Origin: Gracilimonas sp.
Lineage (GTDB): Bacteria > Bacteroidota > Rhodothermia > Balneolales > Balneolaceae
Reading direction: 5' to 3'
Assembly (NCBI RefSeq): GCF_040218225.1
Contig: NZ_JAVJQO010000009.1
Coordinates: 1 to 44,275, forward strand
DNA length: 44,275 bases
Shown here piece by piece: positions 25,274 through 34,061 of the stretch; the first letter of the stretch is position 1; the number at the start of each line of letters is the position of its first letter. A program made the translations under genes and the position numbers. The notes under the pieces were generated by a model. The model was not told where the DNA came from. It saw only the letters and a program-made list of their open reading frames with translations, and searched no databases.

Positions 25274-28200
25274 GCCAATGCCTCTTGTGGTTTAGCTAAA
25301 GGGTCTTCTTTATGAACGGCGTCAAAGCCGAATTTTTCAACCAGGCTGTTGATGATATTGTAAAAACAAGGCACTACAAAAAGCATCAACAAAGTACTCA
25401 TGGTCAGTCCGCCAATAACAGTTCTTGCCATTGGACTCCATGTTTCTGAACCGGAACCCAATTCCAATGCCAGTGGCACCATCGAGAGGATGGTCGTAAA
25501 TGCCGTCATCAAAATAGGACGTAAACGTCGGGTTGCTCCATCAACAATGGCTTTTTCCCTGTCAATTCCGCGTGCTTGTAAAATTTTGATGTAGTCAATC
25601 ATCACAATACCATTGTTTACAACAATACCGGTTAACAAAATAAGCCCAACCATTGATGTTACACTTATAGAGGTGCCGGTAATCCAAAGCATAAGGAGTA
25701 CACCTGTTAGCGCAAGGGGTATGGTCAATATGATGATAAATGGTTCGACCAGACTTTCAAATTGTGAAGCCATCACCATATAGGTTAAAATACCGGCGAT
25801 CATGAATGCTATCATCAGGAAGCCAAATGACTCTGCCTGTTCTTCAGCTGTACCAGAAATTTCATACCTGTATTCATCCGGCCAGTTTACCTGATCAAGG
25901 GATGCCCGGGCTCGTTCGGAAGCAGTGGCAAGGTCAATATCTTCAAGCTCGGCTGTAACTTCCGTTACCCGTTCCTGGTCGATACGCAGTACATTAGTTG
26001 GGCCGGTGTAGCGCTCAATACGAGCCAGGTTCTTTAAGGGCATCCATTCTCCTGCCGGAGTTTGTATTTGTATATTTGCCAAATCTACAGATTGAGCTTT
26101 ATCGCGGGGATCAAGTTCTACCACTACTTCAAATTCCACACCCTGATCTACGAAGGCTGTAGCCACATTTCCTTTTACGGCATTACTAACTGCGCTTGCC
26201 ACCTGATTTGTATTCATGCCAAGGCGGGAAATGCGTTCACGGTCCATAATAAGCCTTAACTCTGGCCGCCCCTGATCTCCTGAACTGAATACGTTGTTTA
26301 TCCCATCAATATCGAGGAGTCGCGATTTTACGCCATCGGCTAACTCTTTCTTGGTTTCGGGATTGTATCCAAAAATCTGTACGATCAGTCCTGTTTCTCC
26401 ATCGGGACTGAGTGGGTCGATAATAACTTCCTGAATTTGTACTCCAGGTACAATTTGCAGCTCGCGTAGTAGCGATGCTGTGATCTCAGCCTGCGAGCGG
26501 TTCCGTTCACTTTGTGAGACCAATTCAACCCGAACTGTACCAGTAAAACCACCGGGATCGTCGGCCCCTTCAATACCTTCTTTGTCCCCATAATCAGAAA
26601 CAACAAGCCGGGCTTCCGGAACTTCTTGTTGAATGATGGATTCAACCTGTGCCATCGAACGTTCCAATTCAAAAAGGTTAATACCGGGTTCACGCTGTAC
26701 TTCAAGCACAAAAGCGTTCTCATCTACCCGAGGGAAAAATTCTCCTCCAATCACATAAAAAAGAGGAACACTGGCTACAAATAACAGGAAGGCTGCAAGT
26801 ACAACGCGTCCGCTTTTACCGATTACTTTCTGGAGCTGGTTTTGATAAGTAGATTCGAGTCTTTGGAGCAGATCGCCAAAGAAACGAGCAATTTTATTAT
26901 TTGCACTCATATCAAGTACTGAATCTTTAAAAAACTGGGAAGCCATCAACGGGATAAGCGTCAGTGCCACCAGGGTAGAAACGATCAGTGAAAATGAAAT
27001 GGTAAGGGCGAGATCACGGAATAAAAACCCGGCAATGCCCGGGACAAACAAAATAGGAAGGAACACAACCAGCGTAGTCAAAGTGGATACAATGATTGGA
27101 ACGGCAACCTCTTTAGCTCCGCTTACCGAAGCCTCATCTCGGCCGGAGCCTTGTTCCCTGAAACGGAAAATATTCTCAAGTACCACAACCGCATTATCAA
27201 CTACAAGACCCACGGCAAGGGTCAAACCTGAAAGAGAAATGATATTCAGGCTCAGGTCGGCCAGATCCATCACTAAAAAAGTAGTAACAATAGAAACCGG
27301 GATGGAAATAGCAATAATAGTCGCCGAGCGACCGCTTCTCAAAAAGGCGAGCAATATCAGAACAACCAAAATAATTGCCTGAACGCCCGTCCAAAGCAGG
27401 TTGCTGATGGATTGTTCTATAAAGTCGGCCTTGTTGGTGAGTACTGACACTTCTACATCGGATGGCAAACTTACTTGAATTTCATCCAGTCCATCTACTA
27501 CAGCATTAGCCGCAGTAACCACATTGGCATCACTCTGGCGATACACATTTACAATGATTCCATCTTCGCCATTTACCCGGACATTACCGATGGGTTGAGC
27601 GATACCATCATCTACGCTGGCAATATCTTTCAACAGCAGTGGCTGTCCATCTCTAACAGTGATGATCGTATTCCGAATTTGGTTCACGTCTTTAAACTCA
27701 CCGATGGTACGTAAAGAGTAATTTGTATTTCCCTCAGTGAGCTGACCAGCGGGGACCTGGATGTTTTCCTGCTGAAGTTTCTGAGCAATTTCCTGAATGG
27801 TAATATTGTAAAGCCGCATCTGTTCATTGTTGATGCGTACGTTTATCTGCCGCTCAAGTCCACCGGAAGTCTCAGCGGAAGCAATCCCATTAATGCGTTC
27901 AATACGCTGTTCTAATACCTGTTTTGAGTACGTGCGTAACTCGCGCGGGCTACGGGCATTGGAGGTCAGGGTAAGCACGACAATAGGTTCCTGATTGGGG
28001 TCGTAAGAAAACACAAGCGGGGTTTCGGCGTCATCCGGAATTTGGCGTTCCACAAAACCCAGCTCTTTCCGCACGTCGTTTTCAGCTTGGTATAGATCCG
28101 TTCCCCATTCAAAATTCAGTTTTACGACAGAAGCACCCTGACTTGAAAGAGAGCGAACTTTACGGATACCACTAATACTCCCAACAGATTCTTCGATGGG

Positions 28201-28398
28201 GCGGGTCACCAGCGTTTCAATGTCTTCCGGGGCTACGCCTTCATAACTGGTGTAAACGGTAATGGTTGGAAATGAAACATCCGGATATAGATTTAATCTC
28301 AGATTCTGTAATCCATAAAATCCAAACCCCAGAAGGATCAGGGTAGACATCAAAAATGTAATAGGGCGATCAACCGCTAATTTGGATAAAGATCCCAT
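25270..28398 (-). CDS. RND efflux transporter permease (HAE1/AcrB-like), first of a tandem pair
   Basis: The 1042-residue pump shares the RND layout. It has APEDIETLVTRPIEE (56-70), a helix 4 proton-relay region GLVVDNAVVVLEN with D401, and the repeated RPILMTAFTTILSMVPLAL in the C-terminal half. It starts 2 bases after the stop of the adaptor gene on the same strand and overlaps the second pump by 4 bases. Tandem pumps served by one adaptor recall MdtBC-type heteromeric transporters, but whether these two assemble together cannot be read from sequence. Confidence 0.93.
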   Translation of the reverse strand: MGSLSKLAVDRPITFLMSTLILLGFGFYGLQNLRLNLYPDVSFPTITVYTSYEGVAPEDIETLVTRPIEESVGSISGIRKVRSLSSQGASVVKLNFEWGTDLYQAENDVRKELGFVERQIPDDAETPLVFSYDPNQEPIVVLTLTSNARSPRELRTYSKQVLEQRIERINGIASAETSGGLERQINVRINNEQMRLYNITIQEIAQKLQQENIQVPAGQLTEGNTNYSLRTIGEFKDVNQIRNTIITVRDGQPLLLKDIASVDDGIAQPIGNVRVNGEDGIIVNVYRQSDANVVTAANAVVDGLDEIQVSLPSDVEVSVLTNKADFIEQSISNLLWTGVQAIILVVLILLAFLRSGRSATIIAISIPVSIVTTFLVMDLADLSLNIISLSGLTLAVGLVVDNAVVVLENIFRFREQGSGRDEASVSGAKEVAVPIIVSTLTTLVVFLPILFVPGIAGFLFRDLALTISFSLIVSTLVALTLIPLMASQFFKDSVLDMSANNKIARFFGDLLQRLESTYQNQLQKVIGKSGRVVLAAFLLFVASVPLFYVIGGEFFPRVDENAFVLEVQREPGINLFELERSMAQVESIIQQEVPEARLVVSDYGDKEGIEGADDPGGFTGTVRVELVSQSERNRSQAEITASLLRELQIVPGVQIQEVIIDPLSPDGETGLIVQIFGYNPETKKELADGVKSRLLDIDGINNVFSSGDQGRPELRLIMDRERISRLGMNTNQVASAVSNAVKGNVATAFVDQGVEFEVVVELDPRDKAQSVDLANIQIQTPAGEWMPLKNLARIERYTGPTNVLRIDQERVTEVTAELEDIDLATASERARASLDQVNWPDEYRYEISGTAEEQAESFGFLMIAFMIAGILTYMVMASQFESLVEPFIIILTIPLALTGVLLMLWITGTSISVTSMVGLILLTGIVVNNGIVMIDYIKILQARGIDREKAIVDGATRRLRPILMTAFTTILSMVPLALELGSGSETWSPMARTVIGGLTMSTLLMLFVVPCFYNIINSLVEKFGFDAVHKEDPLAKPQEALA

Positions 28399-28400
28399 GC

Positions 28401-29747
28401 TTACTGCTCGTTTGAGGTTGAATCAGCTTGTTGTTGTCTTAAGTCGCGAAGATAAGCCATGCGCTCTTCCCGAGACATATCCTGCATCTTTTCACGTGCT
28501 TCTGCACGTTCTGCTTCACTCATATTATCCAGTGGGTTTTGCCTTTCTCCTGATGCAGAGTTCTGCTCCTGATTTCCAAGCTGTCGTTGTTGCGGGGTCT
28601 GGAATCGTTCTCCGGATGCAACCTGAATGCGTGCACCATCATCCAGCCCGCTTTGGCCGGTTACAATAATTTTATCACTTGGAAGCAGACCGCTGAGAAC
28701 CTCAATTCGATCTCCCTGTTCAATTCCCAATTCAAGTTCACGGCGTTCCGCAACCGTATCTCCTCGTGAGACAAACACGGAATAACTTCGTTCCAGGTCA
28801 ATGGTATTTGTTTCCGGGTTGATTACCGTCTCTACCTGTTCCACCAGTGCACTTCGGGGTACAACCATTGCCCGATCTTTGGTAGTGATATTGATAATGT
28901 TCTCAACTAAAACCCCCGGATAAATGGAATTACCTCTGGAAGTAAGCGTAATAACAACTTCACCAAGTCCCGTAGTGGCATCCAGTTGAGGGCTTTTGCG
29001 GGATACAACGCCTTTAGCACTTACTCCGCTTTCATTTGAAACTCGCAAACTAACTTCTTGTCCAATCTTTACAGCCCTCCAGTCCTGAACGGGCAGATAT
29101 ATTCTTGATTCATACCCATTGGTACTGGCGACCTGGAATAACTCCGTTCCATTAGTGGCTAAATCACCAACCTCGAGAGCTCTTGATGTAACCACTCCAT
29201 TTACCGGAGATCGAACAACGGTGTTATTAAAATCCTCTTGTGCTTGTGTGAGTGCAGAACGCGCTGACTCAAACTGTGCCCTTGAACTCTGATAGGCTGC
29301 TTGTGCAATATCTAATGCTGATTCGCTGGTTAAATCGCGCTCCATCAGGCTTTGTTGCCTTATATATTCTGAGCTGTCTCTGCGAAGGGCGATCTGGCTT
29401 TGCTGTAATTGAGATTTCGCCTGACTGAGCTGATCTCTGAACGTGGCATCGTAAATTTTAGCGAGTGCTTCTCCCTGACGTACCGTGTCTCCAAGATCAA
29501 CATAGATTTCGGTAATGCGATTGCTAACCTGTGGTAAAACCGAAATTACGTTTTGAGCTTTTACGTTACCAAAAGAGCGAACCTGATCGGCTATAGCATC
29601 GATTTCGACTTCGCTGGTTTCTACACTGGTAGCCTGACGGCCACTAAATCCAGAAAAACCAGACCGACTATTTTCATTCGAATTATCATTGCCACAGCTA
29701 ATTAGTAATAAGCTAAGAACAGCAATTTGTAAATAAGATATTTTCAC
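28401..29747 (-). CDS. RND periplasmic adaptor (membrane fusion) lipoprotein
   Basis: The 448-residue adaptor begins with a lipoprotein signal (LLLISC, lipid site C18). It then has the split lipoyl/barrel-sandwich halves (VYVDLGDTVRQGEALAKI-like IYVDLGDTVRQGEALAKIYD, and RSPVNGVVTSRALEVGD). A coiled-coil hairpin of about 100 residues lies between them, followed by beta-barrel and membrane-proximal domains. It would bridge the two RND pumps to an outer-membrane channel. A charged, glutamine-rich helical tail (about 380-448, with REERMAYLRDLRQQQ) is an unusual extension. No TolC-like gene lies in the window. It is the first gene of the operon. Confidence 0.93.
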   Translation of the reverse strand: MKISYLQIAVLSLLLISCGNDNSNENSRSGFSGFSGRQATSVETSEVEIDAIADQVRSFGNVKAQNVISVLPQVSNRITEIYVDLGDTVRQGEALAKIYDATFRDQLSQAKSQLQQSQIALRRDSSEYIRQQSLMERDLTSESALDIAQAAYQSSRAQFESARSALTQAQEDFNNTVVRSPVNGVVTSRALEVGDLATNGTELFQVASTNGYESRIYLPVQDWRAVKIGQEVSLRVSNESGVSAKGVVSRKSPQLDATTGLGEVVITLTSRGNSIYPGVLVENIINITTKDRAMVVPRSALVEQVETVINPETNTIDLERSYSVFVSRGDTVAERRELELGIEQGDRIEVLSGLLPSDKIIVTGQSGLDDGARIQVASGERFQTPQQRQLGNQEQNSASGERQNPLDNMSEAERAEAREKMQDMSREERMAYLRDLRQQQADSTSNEQ

Positions 29748-29857
29748 TTTGTCTTGATTGAATTTTAGTCTTTTTAGACCCTAAAGGTTGAACAGCTTAA
29801 GTTCATTATAAAGTTTGATTTTACAAGGTCTTGTTTTGTAAAAAAAAGAAATTAATA

Positions 29858-29872
29858 GTTACGAGTTGTAAC
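29858..29872. promoter_or_regulatory. Inverted repeat, possible operator
   Basis: GTTAC-N5-GTAAC forms a perfect 5-bp dyad in the 189-base gap between the efflux operon and the divergent transaldolase gene. Its place fits a repressor site acting on either promoter. No regulator gene is nearby, so this rests on position and symmetry alone. Confidence 0.3.
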
Positions 29873-29876
29873 AAGA

Positions 29877-29903
29877 TTGAGAGGAAATGAATCCTTATCT
29901 TTA
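29877..29903 (+). promoter_or_regulatory. Candidate Bacteroidota-type promoter for the transaldolase gene
   Basis: TTG at 29877-29879 and TATCTTTA at 29896-29903, 16 bases apart, resemble the TTG / TAnnTTTG pattern of Bacteroidota sigma factors. It ends 33 bases before the start codon. The match is imperfect. Confidence 0.3.
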
Positions 29904-29936
29904 GAAGACAAATAACAATCAAACTTTCGTTCACTT

Positions 29937-30596
29937 ATGAAATTTTTTATTGACACAGCCGATCTCGATGAAATTAAAGAAGCCAATGACCTTGGTGTTC
30001 TTGATGGGGTGACGACCAACCCAAGCCTCTGTGCTAAAATTGGAGTTCGGGATTTTGAAGGACATATCGCCAAAATTTGTGAAATGGTTACCGGGGATGT
30101 TTCCGCCGAGGTTGTTTCAACTGAGTATGACGATATCGTGAAGGAAGGCCGGAATATTGCAAAAATTGCCGACAACGTGGTGGTTAAAGTTCCTTTGATT
30201 AAAGATGGCATTAAAGCGATTAAAACTTTTTCTGAAGAAGGAATCAAAACAAACTGTACCTTGTGCTTTTCTCCCACACAGGCGCTGATAGCAGCAAAAG
30301 CCGGAGCTACTTACATATCCCCATTTTTAGGTCGTTTGGATGATATTTCATCCGACGGCATGCAGCTGATTCGTGATATCGTCACTATTTATGACAACTA
30401 CGGATACGAAACGGAAGTATTGGCTGCAAGTATCCGTCACCCAATGCATCTGCTTGAATGTGCAAAAGAAGGAGCAGATGTAGCTACTATGCCTCTTGGT
30501 GTAATTAAGAGCTTGCTAAAACATCCACTGACCGACAGCGGGCTTGAGCGCTTCCTGGCTGATTGGGATAAGCTTCAAAAAAGCCTGGAAGACTAA
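29937..30596 (+). CDS. tal: Transaldolase, small FSA/TalC-like type
   Basis: The 219-residue TIM-barrel protein begins [13 protein letters not shown] with D6. It has TTNPS at 26-30 (N28), the Schiff-base lysine K84 in VVVKVPL, and SPFLGRLDD at 128-136. The residue at 130 is Phe and the position after SA is Glu (SAEVV), as in true transaldolases. Fructose-6-phosphate aldolases carry Tyr and Gln at those sites. So a transaldolase of the pentose phosphate pathway is more likely than FSA, though automated pipelines often use the FSA name. It is a single gene between a divergent efflux operon and a bidirectional terminator. Confidence 0.9.
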   Translation: MKFFIDTADLDEIKEANDLGVLDGVTTNPSLCAKIGVRDFEGHIAKICEMVTGDVSAEVVSTEYDDIVKEGRNIAKIADNVVVKVPLIKDGIKAIKTFSEEGIKTNCTLCFSPTQALIAAKAGATYISPFLGRLDDISSDGMQLIRDIVTIYDNYGYETEVLAASIRHPMHLLECAKEGADVATMPLGVIKSLLKHPLTDSGLERFLADWDKLQKSLED

Positions 30597-30651
30597 GAAT
30601 TACTTAGCGATTCCTGAGTAGAATCAAGGATGTATATAACCGTATAAATTT

Positions 30652-30681
30652 AAAAGCGGAGGAATTTCCCTCCGCTTTTTT
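30652..30681. terminator. Bidirectional Rho-independent terminator
   Basis: AAAAGCGGAGG (30652-30662) pairs perfectly with CCTCCGCTTTT (30669-30679) and continues into T6 on the plus strand, with A4 giving T4 on the minus strand. It serves the convergent transaldolase and amidase genes. Confidence 0.92.
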
Positions 30682-30686
30682 AGTTT

Positions 30687-32252
30687 CTACAAACCGGCAT
30701 TTTTAAATTCAGGAGCTTTTCTGACCTTCGTGCCTTGTTCAAAAGCATAAGCTATTTCGAGAAGTTCGGGTTCACTCCATGCTCTTCCAAAGAATGAAAT
30801 TCCCACAGGCAAGCCATCAATATATCCCATGGGAACTGTAATGTTTGGATATCCCGCACGGGCGGCAGGGGAACTGGAAGAAACAGCAAAATTATCGCCA
30901 TTGGTAAGGTCGGTTTTCCATGCAGGTCCGCCGGTTGGTCCAATAATAGCATCCAGGTTATGCTCATCCATTACCTTATCGATGCCTTCCTCGCGGGTGA
31001 ATTTCATCATTCGGGACAGTGCATTGGTATATTCTTCGGAAGTTAAATCCCCCTTTTGACTGGCAGTAATCAAAAGATCATGATCGAAGTAATGCATTTC
31101 TACAGAGTCAGCCAGGGTAGAGTCAACCAATTCAGACATGGATTTAACCGGAGCATCATCACCAAGCGAAGCAAAGTATTTATTCAGTCCATCTTTGAAT
31201 TCATAAAGCAATACCTGGAAAGAGTCTCCGCCCACATTTTCTGACGAGATGCGGTCGATCTCGATTACAGTTACTCCCTGGCTTTCCAAAAACCGAACGG
31301 TTTGGTGCATCAGGGTATCTACGCGGTGATGCCCGCCAAGCGAGCCGGTCCATAGCCCGATTCGTTTGCCTTCTAATCCATTTGCATTGAGAAATTGAGT
31401 GTAGTCGGCATGAAAATTCCCTTCGCTTGCAGCGGTTTTAGAGTCTGCCTCATCTATACCAACCATGGTTCCAAGCGCGATAGCAGCGTCTTCAACGGTG
31501 CGGGTCATAGGTCCGGGAGTGTCCTGGGTATGCGAAATAGGAATGATTCCCGAACGGCTTAATAATCCTACGGTTGGTTTGATACCAACCAACCCGTTTG
31601 CTGAAGAAGGACAGGTGATAGATCCATTCGTTTCAGTGCCAATGGCAAAGACGGCTAAATTTGCCGAAGCCGCAGCTCCCGAACCGGCGCTGGAACCACA
31701 CGGGTTTCGGGTAACATCGTACGGATTGTGTGTTTGTCCGCCTAAAGCACTCCAGCCACTGGATGAAAAATTACTATGAAAATTAGCCCATTCACTCAGG
31801 TTGGCTTTACCAATAATGATAGCACCGGCATCTCTTAGTTTTTGAGTGATAAAGGCATCCTGATCAGGAACAGAACCTTTCATGATGTTTGCCCCGGCTG
31901 TAGTTGGCATATCGTAAGTGTCAATATTGTCTTTCAGTACAACCGGAATTCCATGCAGAGGGCCTCTTTTGGTGCCCGCTTGCAGTTCTTCATCCAGCTG
32001 CCGTGCAACTTCCATGGCATTTGGGTTTATATAAATCATTGAGTTGAGCTGGGGCCCAAAATCATCGATTGCCTCAATGCGTTTCAGGTAGGCATCGGTT
32101 ATATCCTGGATAGTAAAATCCCCATTCTCATATCCGGCTTGTAATTCAGTAATGGTAATTTCTTCAAGGTCCAGTTTATGATATCCGGATTGTGGCTCGC
32201 AGGCAATGAATAATAAAAAAGCGGACAGTAAATAGAGTGAAAGTTGTTTCAT
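30687..32252 (-). CDS. Amidase signature family lipoprotein
   Basis: The 521-residue enzyme has the Ser-cisSer-Lys triad of the amidase signature family: K107 in VVLKDN, S187 in CGSSAGSGAAAS and the nucleophile S211 in ETNGSITCPSS. A lipoprotein signal with lipobox LFIAC (C18) places it in the envelope. Family members hydrolyse carboxamides. GatA is excluded because this protein is exported and has no GatB/GatC partners nearby. The start at 32252 gives the complete signal peptide. Confidence 0.92.
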   Translation of the reverse strand: MKQLSLYLLSAFLLFIACEPQSGYHKLDLEEITITELQAGYENGDFTIQDITDAYLKRIEAIDDFGPQLNSMIYINPNAMEVARQLDEELQAGTKRGPLHGIPVVLKDNIDTYDMPTTAGANIMKGSVPDQDAFITQKLRDAGAIIIGKANLSEWANFHSNFSSSGWSALGGQTHNPYDVTRNPCGSSAGSGAAASANLAVFAIGTETNGSITCPSSANGLVGIKPTVGLLSRSGIIPISHTQDTPGPMTRTVEDAAIALGTMVGIDEADSKTAASEGNFHADYTQFLNANGLEGKRIGLWTGSLGGHHRVDTLMHQTVRFLESQGVTVIEIDRISSENVGGDSFQVLLYEFKDGLNKYFASLGDDAPVKSMSELVDSTLADSVEMHYFDHDLLITASQKGDLTSEEYTNALSRMMKFTREEGIDKVMDEHNLDAIIGPTGGPAWKTDLTNGDNFAVSSSSPAARAGYPNITVPMGYIDGLPVGISFFGRAWSEPELLEIAYAFEQGTKVRKAPEFKNAGL

Positions 32253-32443
32253 GGGTAAGGTTGGTTAATCCATTAATTGAGGATGGAATATACAAGGGAA
32301 GGGATGGATTTCCAGTGTAATTGGAAGTTTTTACAGCGTATGCTTGCGTAATATTTTATTCATCAAAAATTCATATGAAAGGTGTACAGTGATTTAAGCC
32401 TTTTGTAAAAGGTGGAATCTAACAATTTTGGGAGGGAGCAATC

Positions 32444-33697
32444 ATGAAGAATATCGTGATTTTAGGTGCAGGAACTGCCGGGACGGTAATGCTCAATAAA
32501 CTAAGGTATGCTCTTGAGCCTGATGAGTGGAAGCTGACCATCGTTGACAAGGATGAGAATCACTATTATCAACCGGGCTTTCTCTTTATACCGTTTGGAA
32601 TATATAAACCGGAAGAGGTTGTCAAGCTCAAAAGAGACTATCTCCCCGAGGATGCAGAATTCATCGTGTCAGATATTGACCAGATTGATGCTAAGAACAA
32701 ATTGGTTTATCTGGATAATCAGGATGTTCTTCAATACGACTATTTAATTATTGCGACCGGAACGGAAATTTGTCCGGAAGAAATTGAAGGGATGAAGGAT
32801 GTACATTGGTATAGTTCCATTTTTGATTTTTATACACTTGAGGGAGCTTTAGCTCTGGCAGAATTTCTGAAAACATGGAAAGGCGGAAAAATGGTCGTGA
32901 ACATTGCAGAAATGCCAATCAAATGTCCGGTAGCTCCTCTGGAATTCGTCTTTCTGGCTGATGATTACTTTCGAAAAAGAGGAATGCGTGAACAAGTGGA
33001 AATCATTCTTGTTACACCATTGGATAGTGCTTTTACAAAACCGGTTGCCGCCGCTGAACTTGGAGGGTTCATGAGTGACAAGGGAATTAAAATTGTCACC
33101 GAATTCAATATTGGCTGGGTAGATAATGAAAGGAAAAAGATTGTTTCCTGGGATGAAAGAGAAGTAGATTTTGACCTGCTTGTTACAATTCCTACAAACA
33201 TGGGGAATAAAGCTATCGAAAGAAGTGGGTTGGGGGATGAGCTGAATTTTGTTCCAACCGATAAACATACACTTCAATCCAAAGAATGGGAGAATATCTT
33301 TGTAATTGGTGATGCTACCGACCTTCCAACATCCAAAGCAGGATCCGTAGCCCATTTTGAGTCAGAGATTCTATTTGAGAACCTTATGAATATTATTAAG
33401 GGTCGCCCTATGACCGCGAGTTTTGATGGTCACGCTAACTGTTTTATAGAATCAGGAGACGGAAAAGGTTTGCTCATTGATTTCAACTATGAGGTAGAGC
33501 CACTGCCGGGTAAATTTCCTATTCCCGTCGTTGGTCCTTTCTCTTTGCTAAAGGAAACCAGGATGAATCACCTGGGGAAAATGGGATTCAAGTGGCTCTA
33601 TTGGAACGTGCTGCTAAAGGGAATGGATATGCCTCTTGAATCAAAAATGAGTATGTCTGGCAAATATTACCCGAATGTGAAAAATGGATTTTCATAA
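32444..33697 (+). CDS. Sulfide:quinone oxidoreductase-like flavoprotein
   Basis: The 417-residue protein begins with an FAD-binding GAGTAG at 8-13 and has the second dinucleotide region ending VIGDATDLPTSKAGSVAHF at about 287-305. Three cysteines, C110, C161 and C333, lie at spacings like those of sulfide:quinone oxidoreductases, in which they form the active-site polysulfide chain and FAD link. This enzyme would oxidise sulfide at the membrane and pass electrons to quinone. A strong site, GGAGGG (32431-32436), precedes the start. It leads a likely operon with TusE-like and DsrE-like genes. A persulfide- or flavocytochrome-type relative remains possible. Confidence 0.87.
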   Translation: MKNIVILGAGTAGTVMLNKLRYALEPDEWKLTIVDKDENHYYQPGFLFIPFGIYKPEEVVKLKRDYLPEDAEFIVSDIDQIDAKNKLVYLDNQDVLQYDYLIIATGTEICPEEIEGMKDVHWYSSIFDFYTLEGALALAEFLKTWKGGKMVVNIAEMPIKCPVAPLEFVFLADDYFRKRGMREQVEIILVTPLDSAFTKPVAAAELGGFMSDKGIKIVTEFNIGWVDNERKKIVSWDEREVDFDLLVTIPTNMGNKAIERSGLGDELNFVPTDKHTLQSKEWENIFVIGDATDLPTSKAGSVAHFESEILFENLMNIIKGRPMTASFDGHANCFIESGDGKGLLIDFNYEVEPLPGKFPIPVVGPFSLLKETRMNHLGKMGFKWLYWNVLLKGMDMPLESKMSMSGKYYPNVKNGFS

Positions 33698-33717
33698 ACA
33701 AAAAACTGAGGTTTGTG

Positions 33718-34032
33718 ATGGATGTTAAACTATTAAATAAACAATTGGAATATGATAAAGACGGTCACTTAGCTAATCGTGAAGATTGGTCAGAAGCACT
33801 AGCTCAGGAACTGGCTTATCTGGAAGATGTAGGGGAGTTAACCGACCGGCACTGGACGGTCATCAATTTCATGCGCAAAGAATTTGATGAAAAGGGAGAT
33901 GCTCCTTCAATTAGGAAGCTTAATAAACAGAGTAGAGTTTCAACAAAAGAACTGTATGCACTTTTCCCAAAAGGTCCGGCAAAGAAGGCAGCTAAAATTG
34001 CGGGCCTTCCCAAGCCAAAAGGATGCATTTAA
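33718..34032 (+). CDS. tusE: TusE/DsrC/DsvC family sulfur relay protein
   Basis: The 104-residue protein matches the DsrC fold, with REDWSEALAQELA near residue 21 and the C-terminal arm GPAKKAAKIAGLPKPKGCI. The penultimate cysteine C103 (CysA) is present. The second cysteine of true DsrC, 11 residues earlier, is replaced by A92. That makes it TusE-like: a persulfide carrier rather than a dissimilatory sulfite reductase partner. I chose ATG 33718, 6 bases after GAGG, over the adjacent GTG 33715. It lies between an SQR-like and a DsrE-like gene. Confidence 0.9.
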   Translation: MDVKLLNKQLEYDKDGHLANREDWSEALAQELAYLEDVGELTDRHWTVINFMRKEFDEKGDAPSIRKLNKQSRVSTKELYALFPKGPAKKAAKIAGLPKPKGCI

Positions 34033-34061
34033 ATATTAACAATGGTTAAGGAGGAGGTGTT

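Noticed and set aside
29852-30277. 141-residue open frame opposite the transaldolase gene
   Set aside because: It is fully antisense to conserved transaldolase codons, with low-complexity Ser/Thr content.
30687-32252. Amidase as GatA of the Glu-tRNA amidotransferase
   Set aside because: It has a lipoprotein signal and no gatB or gatC neighbours, so it is a separate exported amidase.
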